Source of the DNA: Clostridia bacterium
GTDB taxonomy: Bacteria > Bacillota > Clostridia > Oscillospirales > Acutalibacteraceae
Direction of reading: 5' to 3'
DNA length: 14,280 nt
Assembly (NCBI GenBank): GCA_900752115.1
Contig: CAADUC010000042.1
Coordinates: 1-14,280 of the forward strand
Position numbers and translations under genes: made by a program. This document shows, piece by piece, positions 1-6,979 of this stretch (positions are counted from its first letter, which is position 1; each line of letters opens with the position of its first letter). The notes beneath the pieces are model-generated. The model searched no databases and was not told where the DNA came from. It saw nothing but the letters and a program-made list of their open reading frames with translations.

Positions 1-469
1 CCCAGCAGCGGCGCAGAACGCAGGCGTGCGAGAGCTTTGCGCCGAGATAGTCGTCGCGAAGATCCGCATGCGCGTCAAAATGAATCACGTGCAGATCCGG
101 ATACCGGCGTGCGGCTGCGCGGAATGCCCCGAGGGTGACGAGGTGTTCGCCGCCGAGCAGAAACGGCCGCTTTCCCGCCGCAAGGATCTCCTCCGCTGCC
201 TCCTCAATCTGGGAAAGGGCAGCGGCAGCGTCTCCGAGGCAGAGCTCGAGGTCGCCGATGTCCATAACAGCGGAATCAAGCAAATCCTTATCCTGATACG
301 GACTGTATGTTTCAATCCCGAACGACTCGCGGCGGATGGTTCCGCTGCCGAAGCGCGTACCGGGACGGTAGGAGGTCGTGCAGTCAAACGGCGCGCCGAA
401 CAGCACGGTGCGTGCCTCCTGTTCCTCCTTGTCGCAGGCCATAAAGACCTCAATATTGCGTCTCAACAT
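1..469 (-). CDS. speB: Agmatinase (ureohydrolase), 3' part beyond the window
   Basis: Hydrolyses agmatine to putrescine and urea in the cytoplasm. The 156 visible codons cover the N-terminal half of a roughly 290-residue family. Visible motifs are a TSYRPGTRFG segment near residues 31-40, the metal-binding GGEHLVTLG near 104-112, and HFDAHADLRD near residue 130, which carries the His and Asp ligands of the two-manganese centre. The ATG at 469 lies inside the end of speE (20-base overlap). A GAGGAG stands ten bases before it, and the protein then begins MLRRNIEVFMACD, like clostridial agmatinases; the in-frame ATG at 442 is less likely. It is the last visible gene of the polyamine operon. Ureohydrolases also include arginase and guanidinobutyrase, but the neighbouring decarboxylase and spermidine synthase favour agmatine as substrate. 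Confidence 0.9.
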   Translation of the reverse strand, partial: MLRRNIEVFMACDKEEQEARTVLFGAPFDCTTSYRPGTRFGSGTIRRESFGIETYSPYQDKDLLDSAVMDIGDLELCLGDAAAALSQIEEAAEEILAAGKRPFLLGGEHLVTLGAFRAAARRYPDLHVIHFDAHADLRDDYLGAKLSHACVLRRCW

Positions 470-1310
470 CCTTCAAAAGCTCCTCTACATACGCGGGCAG
501 ATAGAACGCGCCCTTGTGCAGCGTTGTCGTGTAATAGCGGCATTTGAGGCCGCGCAGGTTCCACTGCGTTTCGTTGAGGTCGCGCAGCGGGTGGTACTTC
601 TTTGACGCGAAACCGAACAGCCAGTGGCCGGACGGATACGTCGGGATGTGCGCCTGATAGACACGGCTGATGTGGAATGACTCCACAATCCGCTTGTGCG
701 CCCGCTGGCAGGCGGCGGCGTCCGCGGCATAGAACGGACTCTCGTGCTGGTTCACCATAATGCCGTCCTCACGCAAGGCTTTAAAGCAGCTGCCGTAGAA
801 CTCGCGGGTAAAGAGGCCCTCGCCGGGGCCGAACGGGTCGGTTGAGTCAACAATGATCAGATCGTAGCAGTTCTCCTTCGAGCGGACAAAACGCACGCCG
901 TCCTCATAATAGATGGACAAACGCGGATCATCCAGACGGCAGGCCGTCTGCGGCAGATACTTCCTGCAGACCTCCACGACAAGCGGATCGATCTCGGCCA
1001 TGTCGATGTGCTCGATCTCGGGGTAGCGCGTCAGCTCACGGATCACACCGCCATCACCCGCGCCAATGACGAGGACGTCACGCACCTTCGGGTGGACGGC
1101 CATCGGGACGTGAGTGATCATCTCGTGGTAGATGAACTCATCTTTCTCGGTGAGCATCATGTAGCCGTCGAGGGTCAAAAAACGGCCGAACTCCGGGGAC
1201 TCGAAGACGTCGATGCGCTGGAACTCACTTTTCCCGGAATAAAGCTGGTGGTCGACGCGGATAGAAAGCTTGACGTTGGGAGTCTGCATCTCCGAAAACC
1301 AGAAATCCAA
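450..1310 (-). CDS. speE: Spermidine synthase (polyamine aminopropyltransferase)
   Basis: Transfers the aminopropyl group of decarboxylated AdoMet to putrescine, giving spermidine and methylthioadenosine. The 286 residues are full length for the bacterial family. An N-terminal beta domain (about 1-60) leads to the Rossmann domain with GAGDGG at 83-88, the acidic residue of MAEID near 108, and the active-site loop VDSTDP at 154-159 (Asp155 and Asp158). EKDEFIYHE (55-63) and IPTYPSG are also family hallmarks. The start is TTG, chosen because a strong AAGGAGGG lies seven bases upstream and the protein then begins MDFWFSEMQTPN, as homologues do; the next ATG (residue 8) would remove conserved sequence. 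It begins three bases after the speA stop codon and overlaps speB by 20 bases, so translation is probably coupled. Confidence 0.95.
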   Translation of the reverse strand: MDFWFSEMQTPNVKLSIRVDHQLYSGKSEFQRIDVFESPEFGRFLTLDGYMMLTEKDEFIYHEMITHVPMAVHPKVRDVLVIGAGDGGVIRELTRYPEIEHIDMAEIDPLVVEVCRKYLPQTACRLDDPRLSIYYEDGVRFVRSKENCYDLIIVDSTDPFGPGEGLFTREFYGSCFKALREDGIMVNQHESPFYAADAAACQRAHKRIVESFHISRVYQAHIPTYPSGHWLFGFASKKYHPLRDLNETQWNLRGLKCRYYTTTLHKGAFYLPAYVEELLKDVETQY

Positions 1311-1313
1311 GGG

Positions 1314-2768
1314 TTATCCCTCCTTCAGAACGTTCAGGCGCTCAATCTCGGGGTTTTCCGGCCCCGTCATGGAGCAGCCCTTCTCCTTGGCGTACTCAAT
1401 ATAATCAAGGATCTCCGCGGTGATGCGCTCACCGGGAGCCAGAATCGGAATGCCCGGCGGGTAGCACATCACAAACTCACTGCACACGCGGCCTTCCGTC
1501 TCCCGCAGCGGGAGCGACTCCTTCGGAGCATAGAACGCGTCCTGCGGCGAAACGACAACCTGCGGGTCAATGTACTCCTGCGCCATCAGGTTGGCCTTCG
1601 TGCGGCCGAAGCGGCGGCGAACCTCCGACAGGGCACTGACAAGCCGCTCAATCTCGCGCGGGCGGTCACCGACAGAGACGTACGCGAGAATATTGCCGAG
1701 ATCGCCGAACTCAATCTGGATATCGTATTCGTCGCGGAGCAAATCGTACACCTCAATCCCGGCAAGGCCGACGTCGAGCGTGTTGACGGAGAGCTTTGTG
1801 ACGTCAAAATCGAAGACGCTGTCGCCGTTGATGAGCTCACGGGAGAATGCGTAATAGCCGTCTATCTCGTTGATCTCCCGGCGGGCATATTCGGCCAGGC
1901 GGACGACGCGTTCGAAATCTGATTTTCCGCGCAGCGCGAGGTTGCGGCGGGGGGTATCGAGGCTCGAGAGCAAAAGATACGACGCGCTCGTCGTCTGGGT
2001 AAGATTGATGATCTGACGGACGTGGCCCTCCTGCATGGCGGGTCCGGTCAGCAAAAGCGAGCTCTGCGTGAGGCTGCCGCCCGACTTGTGCATGGAAACG
2101 GAGGCCATGTCGGCCCCGGCCGCCATAGCTGAGACAGGCAGTCCCTCGCCGAAATAGAAATGCGTGCCATGCGCCTCATCGGCCAGGCAAAGCATCCCGT
2201 GCTCATGGGCGAGTTTGACAATGGCGCGCAGGTCGGAGCAGATGCCGTAGTACGTCGGGTTGTTGACGAGGACGGCTTTTGCGTCCGGGTTCTCGCGGAT
2301 CGCGCGCTCAACAGCGGCGACGCTCATGCCGAGTGGGATACCGAGATCGCTGTCGCACTCGGGATTGACGTAGACAGGCACCGCGCCGCAGAGCACCATC
2401 GCGCCCATGACGCTGCGGTGTACGTTGCGCGGGAGGATGATTTTCTCGCCGCGCTTGGCGACGGAGAGCACCATGCTCTGCACGGCGGAGGTGGTTCCTC
2501 CCACCATCAAAAAGGCATTCGCCGCCCCGAAAGCCTCCGCCGCGAGGCGCTCGGCATCGCGGATAACGGAGATCGGGTGGCAGAGATTATCGAGCGGTTT
2601 CATGGAGTTGACGTCCATCGAGACGCACTGCTCGCCGAGGAGCTGTACAAGCTCCGGGTTGCCGCGGCCGCGCTTGTGGCCGGGCACATCAAAGGGGACG
2701 ACGCGCATCTGACGAAAACGCTCAAGCGCTTCGTAAATCGGCGCGCGTTCCTGCTGCAAAGCCTTCAA
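1314..2768 (-). CDS. speA: Arginine decarboxylase, PLP fold type I (Orn/Lys/Arg decarboxylase family)
   Basis: Probably decarboxylates arginine to agmatine, the entry step of this polyamine route. At 484 residues it matches the short Bacillus SpeA type, not the large enterobacterial inducible enzymes. FDVPGHKRG lies at 26-34, the cofactor-stacking HRS near 117, DEAHG at 197-201, and the PLP-binding lysine in SMHKSGG at Lys228. The C-terminal domain has the family segment YPPGIPILAPGERI. The start is TTG: a strong AAGGAGGGGG precedes it and the product begins MKALQQERAPIYEAL, like homologues. It lies 24 bases after speD and three bases before speE. Sequence alone does not separate arginine from lysine or ornithine specificity; the agmatinase in the same operon makes arginine the best call. 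Confidence 0.92.
   Translation of the reverse strand: MKALQQERAPIYEALERFRQMRVVPFDVPGHKRGRGNPELVQLLGEQCVSMDVNSMKPLDNLCHPISVIRDAERLAAEAFGAANAFLMVGGTTSAVQSMVLSVAKRGEKIILPRNVHRSVMGAMVLCGAVPVYVNPECDSDLGIPLGMSVAAVERAIRENPDAKAVLVNNPTYYGICSDLRAIVKLAHEHGMLCLADEAHGTHFYFGEGLPVSAMAAGADMASVSMHKSGGSLTQSSLLLTGPAMQEGHVRQIINLTQTTSASYLLLSSLDTPRRNLALRGKSDFERVVRLAEYARREINEIDGYYAFSRELINGDSVFDFDVTKLSVNTLDVGLAGIEVYDLLRDEYDIQIEFGDLGNILAYVSVGDRPREIERLVSALSEVRRRFGRTKANLMAQEYIDPQVVVSPQDAFYAPKESLPLRETEGRVCSEFVMCYPPGIPILAPGERITAEILDYIEYAKEKGCSMTGPENPEIERLNVLKEG
1318..1325 (-). promoter_or_regulatory. Ribosome binding site that fixes the TTG start of speE
   Basis: AAGGAGGG on the minus strand, seven bases before the TTG at 1310. 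It lies in the last codons of speA, whose Lys-Glu-Gly-stop end is encoded by the Shine-Dalgarno sequence itself. Confidence 0.8.
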
Positions 2769-2774
2769 GGCTTT

Positions 2775-2784
2775 CCCCCTCCTT
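2775..2784 (-). promoter_or_regulatory. Ribosome binding site that fixes the TTG start of speA
   Basis: AAGGAGGGGG on the minus strand ends six bases before the TTG at 2768. It sits in the 24-base gap after the speD stop. No ATG or GTG nearby has a comparable site. Confidence 0.8.
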
Positions 2785-2792
2785 CTTGCTTA

Positions 2793-3551
2793 TCAATAAA
2801 TATTGCGGCCGCTGAAAATTTCAATCATCTCGCGGCGCAGGGAATCCATGATGCTCAGCCGTGTACGCGGCGGAAGTTCATAGACGTCGGTTTTGAACAG
2901 GTAATTCTGCAGATCAATCTCCTTGAGCATCATCTTCGTGTGGAAGAGGTTTGCTTCATACACATTGATATCCACCGCGTCGTAGCGGCGGAGAATTTCG
3001 TCGGAGATATAGTCCTGAATGGACGTGATGCGGTGGTCGAGGAAGAGCTTCTTGCCGTTGACGTCGCGGGTAAAGCCGCGCACACGGTAGTCCATCGTAA
3101 TGATGTCGGAATCAAACGAGCCGATGAGATAGTCAAGCGTCGAAAGCGGCGTAATCTCCCCGCACGTCGCCACGTCAATGTCAACGCGGAAGGTCGCCAG
3201 GAAGGTTTCCGGATGGTACTCCGGATAGGTATGAACCGTTACATGGCTCTTGTCCAGATGCGCCAGCTGCGTCTGCCCGGCAGGCAGCATGGATCCCTCT
3301 GCAATCAGCAGGGTAACGGACGCACCCTGCGGCTCATAATCCTGCTGAGCGATATTGAGCACCTTGGCGCCGATCATCTCGGTCAGCGTCGTCAGGATCT
3401 TGGTCAGCCGCTGTGAGCTGTACTGCTCATCAATATAGGAAATATAATCCTTCTGCTCGCGCGGCGTCTTGGCGTAGCAGACGTCGTAAATATTGAAGCT
3501 CAGCGCCTTTGTCAGGTTGTTGAACCCATACAGTTTCAGTTTCTCTCCCAT
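2793..3551 (-). CDS. speD: S-adenosylmethionine decarboxylase proenzyme (pyruvoyl-dependent, E. coli type)
   Basis: Makes decarboxylated AdoMet, the aminopropyl donor for SpeE. The 252 residues are close to the 264 of E. coli SpeD. Self-cleavage is expected between Lys101 and Ser102 in [12 protein letters not shown], turning Ser102 into the pyruvoyl cofactor. Cys130 lies 28 residues further on, the same spacing as E. coli Ser112 to Cys140. The stretches [20 protein letters not shown] and NLFHTKMM are family signatures. The reading frame is open upstream to a GTG-type start at 3680, but the ATG at 3551 is chosen: an AGGAGAGGG site ends seven bases before it, the product then begins [19 protein letters not shown] as in the family, and the longer version would run through the terminator hairpin. 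It is the first gene of the operon. Confidence 0.95.
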   Translation of the reverse strand: MGEKLKLYGFNNLTKALSFNIYDVCYAKTPREQKDYISYIDEQYSSQRLTKILTTLTEMIGAKVLNIAQQDYEPQGASVTLLIAEGSMLPAGQTQLAHLDKSHVTVHTYPEYHPETFLATFRVDIDVATCGEITPLSTLDYLIGSFDSDIITMDYRVRGFTRDVNGKKLFLDHRITSIQDYISDEILRRYDAVDINVYEANLFHTKMMLKEIDLQNYLFKTDVYELPPRTRLSIMDSLRREMIEIFSGRNIY

Positions 3552-3635
3552 GCCGAAGCCCTCTCCTCTTTCCTGCACGCCGCCTCCCCGGGCAAAGCGC
3601 TGCGGTAATGCGGGGAACACTCCCCCGAAAGCGAC

Positions 3636-3677
3636 AAAAAAACAGGTAATGCACGCGCTTTCGCATACATTACCTGT
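3636..3677 (-). terminator. Intrinsic terminator upstream of speD (attenuator candidate)
   Basis: Arms ACAGGTAATG (3668-3677 read on the minus strand) and CATTACCTGT (3642-3651) make ten pairs. They extend inwards to about 16 pairs with a four-base loop and are followed by seven Ts. The T run ends 84 bases before the speD ATG, so the hairpin either ends the upstream RNA or attenuates the polyamine operon. Confidence 0.85.
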
Positions 3678-3772
3678 CATCCGTCAAGTCGATCACAATT
3701 CCCACGCGGACGCGAAGCGCCTGCGGGGCAGGGCATGGCCTGTGATTGTTCCGATACAGAGTCTATATAGCA
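3678..3772 (-). promoter_or_regulatory. Putative promoter and structured leader for the polyamine operon
   Basis: An extended -10 element TGC-TATATA (3764-3772, minus strand) has no good -35, so the promoter call is weak. The RNA from about 3757 would hold a helix of 3741-3746 with 3692-3697 (ATCACA with TGTGAT) enclosing a GC-rich hairpin at 3705-3725, just before the terminator. This is the layout of a 5' regulatory leader, but it matches no riboswitch class that I recognise. Confidence 0.35.
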
Positions 3773-3852
3773 AATACTTACTTTTACCACTCTTTATTGA
3801 CCGTTTTACAAGTTGATGTACGCATCGCGCACCGGTTATAAAGGAACCAACT

Positions 3853-4051
3853 TATAAAAATTTGAGTCTGCGGACCACGGGGAGCTGATCCCAGCCCACC
3901 TTCGCGGAAACACCCGCACTCAATCAATAACGGCGGCAGCGCCGCCCTTCGGCAGTTGACCCGGCTGTCCGTATGGCCTTAACCTGATCGAAACCAGGTG
4001 GTCGAAGAAAGATTTGCATGGATACTCTGTAGCAACTCATATCACATGTCG
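3853..4051 (-). ncRNA. Candidate structured non-coding RNA, about 200 nt, class unknown
   Basis: No convincing reading frame lies here, yet a near-consensus promoter stands directly upstream. The minus-strand transcript can form nested helices: an outer closing stem of 4032-4039 with 3863-3871 (eight pairs, one bulge), GACCAC/GTGGTC of 3998-4003 with 3873-3878, and 3963-3967 with 3892-3896. Local hairpins sit at 3982-3999, 3932-3946 (six GC pairs, three-base loop), 3904-3917 and 3880-3892. Some helices compete at 3998-3999. The closing stem is followed by AAATTTTT, a possible weak terminator. Size and own promoter would suit 6S RNA or a raiA-type RNA, but I see no diagnostic motif, so the class stays open. 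It could also be the far 5' leader of the speD operon. Confidence 0.55.
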
Positions 4052-4057
4052 ATTGTA

Positions 4058-4085
4058 ATTATATCATAACCCCGGATAATGTCAA
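4058..4085 (-). promoter_or_regulatory. Strong housekeeping promoter before the candidate RNA
   Basis: TTGACA (4080-4085) and TATAAT (4058-4063) on the minus strand are both perfect, with a 16-base spacer and a TG one base before the -10. It is among the best promoters in the window and points into a region without a gene; the first coding start downstream is speD at 3551. Confidence 0.8.
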
Positions 4086-4135
4086 CCGGTTTACAGAAGT
4101 TGACAAAGATTTTACGTTATGGTACGGCGTTCTTT

Positions 4136-4876
4136 TCAGCTCTCGGAGCTTCTGGACTTTTTCTTTTCCCGATGCAGCTGGAATTTCTCCACCCAGCCCT
4201 TCTGATACTTGATGGAGATGTAGCCGATGACCGCCATCACAAAAGCGCCGATGGTATCGACGATCAGATCCTTCATCGTATCCATCAGAGCGGCCCGTCC
4301 CACAAGCGGCTCCCCGCTCTCAAGGGCAAATTTCTGCATATTCGTGTGCAGAATACCGTCAGCGCTAAACTCGTAGAACTCCCACACAACGCCCAGAAAA
4401 ACGGCGAAGCACAGCGTGAAGAAAGCAACAAAGGCCGGGCTCAGGTTCATCGGGACGCGATCGGTACGATTGAGAAAATTGATCACCGAGAATCCGAGAG
4501 CACCGAGCATCGCTCCGCTGAAGGTATGCAGAATCGTGTCCCAGTGCGGAACATTGTAATAGAAGGAACGCACCTCACCGAGAAAAATGGCACAATAGAG
4601 GAACACTGCAAACAGCACCATCATTTTTGAGGGAATCACCACCCGCAGCTTCCGTCTCAGGAAACTGGGCATCAGCATCGCAAACACACCGACGATACAC
4701 TGCAGCAGCATCAGCACATAATCGCCCTTCACGCGGCGGTACGGCTCGGCAGGGTTCGGCTCCGAAGGCGCTAACGCCATCGCGACGGAAATGAAGACAA
4801 CGGAAGCGGCCAGCGTAATAAAAATAAACCACCAGATAATCTTGGTCCAGTTCCACGAGAGCTTCTTCTTTTTCAT
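4136..4876 (-). CDS. Polytopic membrane protein, YjdF/DUF2238-like
   Basis: The function is not known. The 246 residues hold about six hydrophobic segments, near 11-34, 53-70, 84-101, 117-135, 147-167 and 203-223, with a Lys-rich N-terminus and a charged, Lys/Ser-rich tail. Conserved-looking polar positions are WDTILHTFSG (112-121), WEFYEF (165-170) and DTMKDLIVDTIGA (199-211), the pattern of Asp, His and Glu residues near membrane helices seen in YjdF-like proteins. The ATG at 4876 has GGAGGAG eight bases upstream and overlaps the stop of the preceding small gene as ATGA. It is the last gene of the ksgA operon. No terminator is evident after it, so transcription may run on towards the promoter at 4085. 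Confidence 0.8.
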   Translation of the reverse strand: MKKKKLSWNWTKIIWWFIFITLAASVVFISVAMALAPSEPNPAEPYRRVKGDYVLMLLQCIVGVFAMLMPSFLRRKLRVVIPSKMMVLFAVFLYCAIFLGEVRSFYYNVPHWDTILHTFSGAMLGALGFSVINFLNRTDRVPMNLSPAFVAFFTLCFAVFLGVVWEFYEFSADGILHTNMQKFALESGEPLVGRAALMDTMKDLIVDTIGAFVMAVIGYISIKYQKGWVEKFQLHREKKKSRSSES

Positions 4877-5082
4877 TTTTTCTTCTCCTCCTCCGCCGGC
4901 GGATCATCCGGCTCCTTCCAGCTCGACATCGCCAGAAACAACCCCGCGCACGCCAGAAAGCACGCGGTCACGGCACAGGCAATCGCCCAGCCGGTAATGC
5001 CGAACGGCCCCAACACACAGGAGACCAAGGTCAGCACAAGGCCGATCTCAAAAAAGATGATCGCCATTTTTCCATCGCTCAT
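4873..5082 (-). CDS. Small two-helix membrane protein, 69 residues, unknown function
   Basis: I do not recognise a family. Residues 7-26 and 30-52 are strongly hydrophobic and should form a hairpin of two membrane helices. They are followed by a short charged tail, EPDDPPAEEEKKK, of acidic residues then lysines. The reality of the gene rests on context: it has an AAGGAGGAG site, its ATG overlaps the ksgA stop as ATGA, and its own stop overlaps the next ATG in the same way. This tight coupling suggests it is made together with the YjdF-like protein, perhaps as a partner subunit, but that is inference. Confidence 0.75.
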   Translation of the reverse strand: MSDGKMAIIFFEIGLVLTLVSCVLGPFGITGWAIACAVTACFLACAGLFLAMSSWKEPDDPPAEEEKKK

Positions 5083-5948
5083 TGCGTCTCCTCCTTTTCT
5101 GCGGTCACAGCACGCGACAAGGCCGCGAGCTGCTCCATGGTCAGCTGCTCGGCACGGGCCGTGGGCGAAACTCCCGCACGTCCGCAGGCGCGCTGCACCA
5201 GTCCTTTATCGAGCCCAAGCAAAGCCGACACGGAATTTGACACCGTCTTTCTCCTCTGCCCGAAAGCCGCTTTTACGAGAGAGAAGAATTCCTTTTCCTC
5301 CACATCCACCGGAGGCCGGTCAAGAATGTCGAAGCGGATCACGGCAGAGTCGACGTTCGGCTGCGGCAAAAAGCTCCCCCGCCCGACCTGGAACAGAAGC
5401 CGCGGTTCGGCATAATACCGCACCGCCGCGCTCACCGCGCCGCACTGCCGCGAACCGGGAGGCGCGCAGAGGCGATCCGCGGCCTCCTTCTGCACCATCA
5501 CCGTCAGGCTCGTTACGGGAAGCCGCTCCTCCAGCAGGCGCATAATAACCGGCGACGTAATATAGTACGGCAGGTTTGCGCAGACGGCTACCTCCATGCC
5601 GGGGAATTCCTCCTCGATGAGACGGCGCAAATCCACCTTCATCACGTCGCCGTTGACAATTTTCACATTGGAAAACTCCGCGAGCGTCTCGTCCAGAACC
5701 GGCAGCAGCCGCTGATCGAGCTCGATGCTGACCACGCGGCGGGCGCGGCGGGCAAGCTCCGCCGTCAGCACTCCGATTCCGGGGCCAATCTCAAGCACGC
5801 CGCTCTCCGGCGACGCGCCGCACTCCTCGGCCATACGCGGACATACGCCGGGGTTGATGAGAAAATTCTGACCGAGGCTTTTGGAGAAATGGAAACCATG
5901 GCGGGAGAGCACATCCCGGATCACGGTGATATCAGAGAGATTGTTCAC
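5079..5948 (-). CDS. ksgA: 16S rRNA (adenine1518-N6/adenine1519-N6)-dimethyltransferase
   Basis: Dimethylates two adjacent adenines in the 3' hairpin of 16S rRNA late in small-subunit assembly, using AdoMet. The protein has 289 residues from the chosen start. SLGQNFL lies at 24-30, the AdoMet-binding motif LEIGPGIG at 52-59, an acidic ribose-binding residue in SIELD near 78, and the catalytic NLPYYI at 125-130. The C-terminal helical domain carries FGQRRKT. The frame extends to a TTG at 5987, but GTG at 5948 is preferred: AGGA stands about eight bases upstream and the protein then begins MNNLSDITVIRDVL, as in clostridial homologues. In many Firmicutes ksgA follows the rnmV gene; here it heads an operon with two membrane-protein genes. 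Confidence 0.95.
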   Translation of the reverse strand: MNNLSDITVIRDVLSRHGFHFSKSLGQNFLINPGVCPRMAEECGASPESGVLEIGPGIGVLTAELARRARRVVSIELDQRLLPVLDETLAEFSNVKIVNGDVMKVDLRRLIEEEFPGMEVAVCANLPYYITSPVIMRLLEERLPVTSLTVMVQKEAADRLCAPPGSRQCGAVSAAVRYYAEPRLLFQVGRGSFLPQPNVDSAVIRFDILDRPPVDVEEKEFFSLVKAAFGQRRKTVSNSVSALLGLDKGLVQRACGRAGVSPTARAEQLTMEQLAALSRAVTAEKEETQ

Positions 5949-6107
5949 GAGGCACTTCCTGTTCTTTCCCGGACGCACGGAAACCAAGCCTGCCGGGTTG
6001 ATATTTGCGCCGGCGCCGCGGCGCGCTCGAAAACGAGAGCGGCTTTCCCGGCGGCGAGAGAGCGCCGGAGCAGCATGGAGGCAGACCGTTTCGCGTCCTG
6101 TTTTTTT
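5949..6107 (-). other. GC-rich 5' leader of ksgA
   Basis: About 160 transcribed bases lie between the predicted start site and the GTG. They include a 12-base perfect palindrome (6013-6024), a CTCG-TTTT-CGAG hairpin near 6025-6036, and a CGGCG/CGCCG hairpin near 6050-6066. No known riboswitch or leader peptide was recognised. The stretch beyond the promoter, 6143-6334, shows nothing I can support. Confidence 0.4.
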
Positions 6108-6113
6108 ACTAGT

Positions 6114-6142
6114 ATTATAGCATAGAGGTCGGCGAATACCAA
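6114..6142 (-). promoter_or_regulatory. Promoter of the ksgA operon
   Basis: TTGGTA (6137-6142), a 17-base spacer and TATAAT (6114-6119) on the minus strand, with TG one base before the -10. The expected start site is near 6107. Confidence 0.8.
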
Positions 6143-6334
6143 CCTTTTCTTTTCTCTGTTCTCTGCAATGCGATGTTGGAGCGTCATACTGAAACCACCC
6201 GCCGGGACGCGCTTTTTCCCGCTGCCGTCAAAGGCAGCAGACACACATTCCTTTCTCCGACAAAGATCGCCCTGCGGCGGCACGTCCACACCGAAGAAAA
6301 AAGCAGAATCCACACAAATCCTGACGCTTTGGAC

Positions 6335-6363
6335 TTGATTCCGGCATACAAATTCCGTATGAT
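6335..6363 (+). promoter_or_regulatory. Promoter of the dCMP deaminase gene
   Basis: TTGATT (6335-6340), a 17-base spacer and TATGAT (6358-6363). The short leader to the ATG at 6401 supports that start, because the more upstream in-frame ATGs at 6359 and 6362 lie inside the -10 element. Confidence 0.7.
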
Positions 6364-6400
6364 GAATACAAAAGCCTATGACGGAAGTGGGGAAAACAGT

Positions 6401-6889
6401 ATGGTTCGCACCGACAAGGAAAACTATTATCTCGATATCGCGGAAACCGTGCTCGAACGCGGCACCTGCCTGCGCCGCAACTACGGCGCTATCATTGTGT
6501 GCAACGACGAAATCGTCTCGACCGGTTACAACGGCGCGCCGCGCGGCCGCGCCAACTGCATTGACGCAGGCGTATGTATTCGCGAAAAGCTCGGCATTCC
6601 GCGCGGAGAGCGGTACGAGGTTTGCCGCTCCGTCCACGCGGAGGCCAACGCCATTATCAGCGCCTCGCGCAAGGAAATGCTCGGAGCTACGCTCTATCTC
6701 GTGGGCCGTGACGCACGCACAGGCGAGTACGTACAGAACGCCTCGTCCTGTTCGATGTGCAAGCGTATGGTGATCAATGCCGGTATCGCCCGCGTGGTTA
6801 TCCGCGACACCAGAACGCAATACCGTGTGGTGGAGGTCGCCGACTGGGTGAAGAATGACGAAAGCCTCGAGGGGCTGTTCGGGTACTGA
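6401..6889 (+). CDS. Deoxycytidylate (dCMP) deaminase family protein
   Basis: Zinc-dependent deamination of dCMP to dUMP, feeding dTMP synthesis; ComEB of B. subtilis is of this family. The protein has 162 residues. The zinc site is His79 in HAE (79-81, Glu81 the proton shuttle) and Cys117/Cys120 in SCSMC. The N-terminal NGAPRGRANC (44-53) region is typical of the dCMP branch rather than of cytidine or tRNA-adenosine deaminases. The usual PCxxC is changed to SCSMC, but both cysteines remain. The frame is open upstream to 6173, yet ATG 6401 is chosen from the promoter position, a GGGG site eight bases upstream and family length. It is a single-gene unit between its promoter and a strong terminator. 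Confidence 0.9.
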   Translation: MVRTDKENYYLDIAETVLERGTCLRRNYGAIIVCNDEIVSTGYNGAPRGRANCIDAGVCIREKLGIPRGERYEVCRSVHAEANAIISASRKEMLGATLYLVGRDARTGEYVQNASSCSMCKRMVINAGIARVVIRDTRTQYRVVEVADWVKNDESLEGLFGY

Positions 6890-6908
6890 GACAAACAAAA
6901 CACCTATG

Positions 6909-6962
6909 AAAAACAGAGACGCTTTCCATTCCATGGAGGGAACGGAAAGCGTCTCTGTTTTT
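6909..6962. terminator. Bidirectional intrinsic terminator
   Basis: A perfect 19-base inverted repeat, 6909-6927 with 6944-6962, has A5 on the left and T5 on the right and a 16-base loop that can itself pair TTCC with GGAA. It ends the deaminase transcript and could also end anything coming from the minus-strand remnant at 6980-7447. Confidence 0.92.
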
Positions 6963-6979
6963 ATAGGGAAAAAGTACGC

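Noticed and set aside
1008..1922. 304-codon plus-strand frame opposite speE and speA
   Set aside because: Shadow spanning two real genes, with no ribosome site of note.
2160..3416. 418-codon plus-strand frame opposite speA and speD
   Set aside because: Both minus-strand genes show catalytic motifs and ribosome sites; this frame crosses the gene boundary and matches no family.
3853..4051. Naming the RNA as SRP RNA, tmRNA, RNase P RNA or a known riboswitch
   Set aside because: None of their diagnostic sequences (for example the SRP GGAAGCAG loop, the RNase P GAGGAAAGTCC segment, a tRNA-like end with CCA, cobalamin, SAM or lysine core motifs) is present.
6173..6400. N-terminal extension of the dCMP deaminase frame
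   Set aside because: The promoter lies within it, and the extra 76 residues do not resemble the family.
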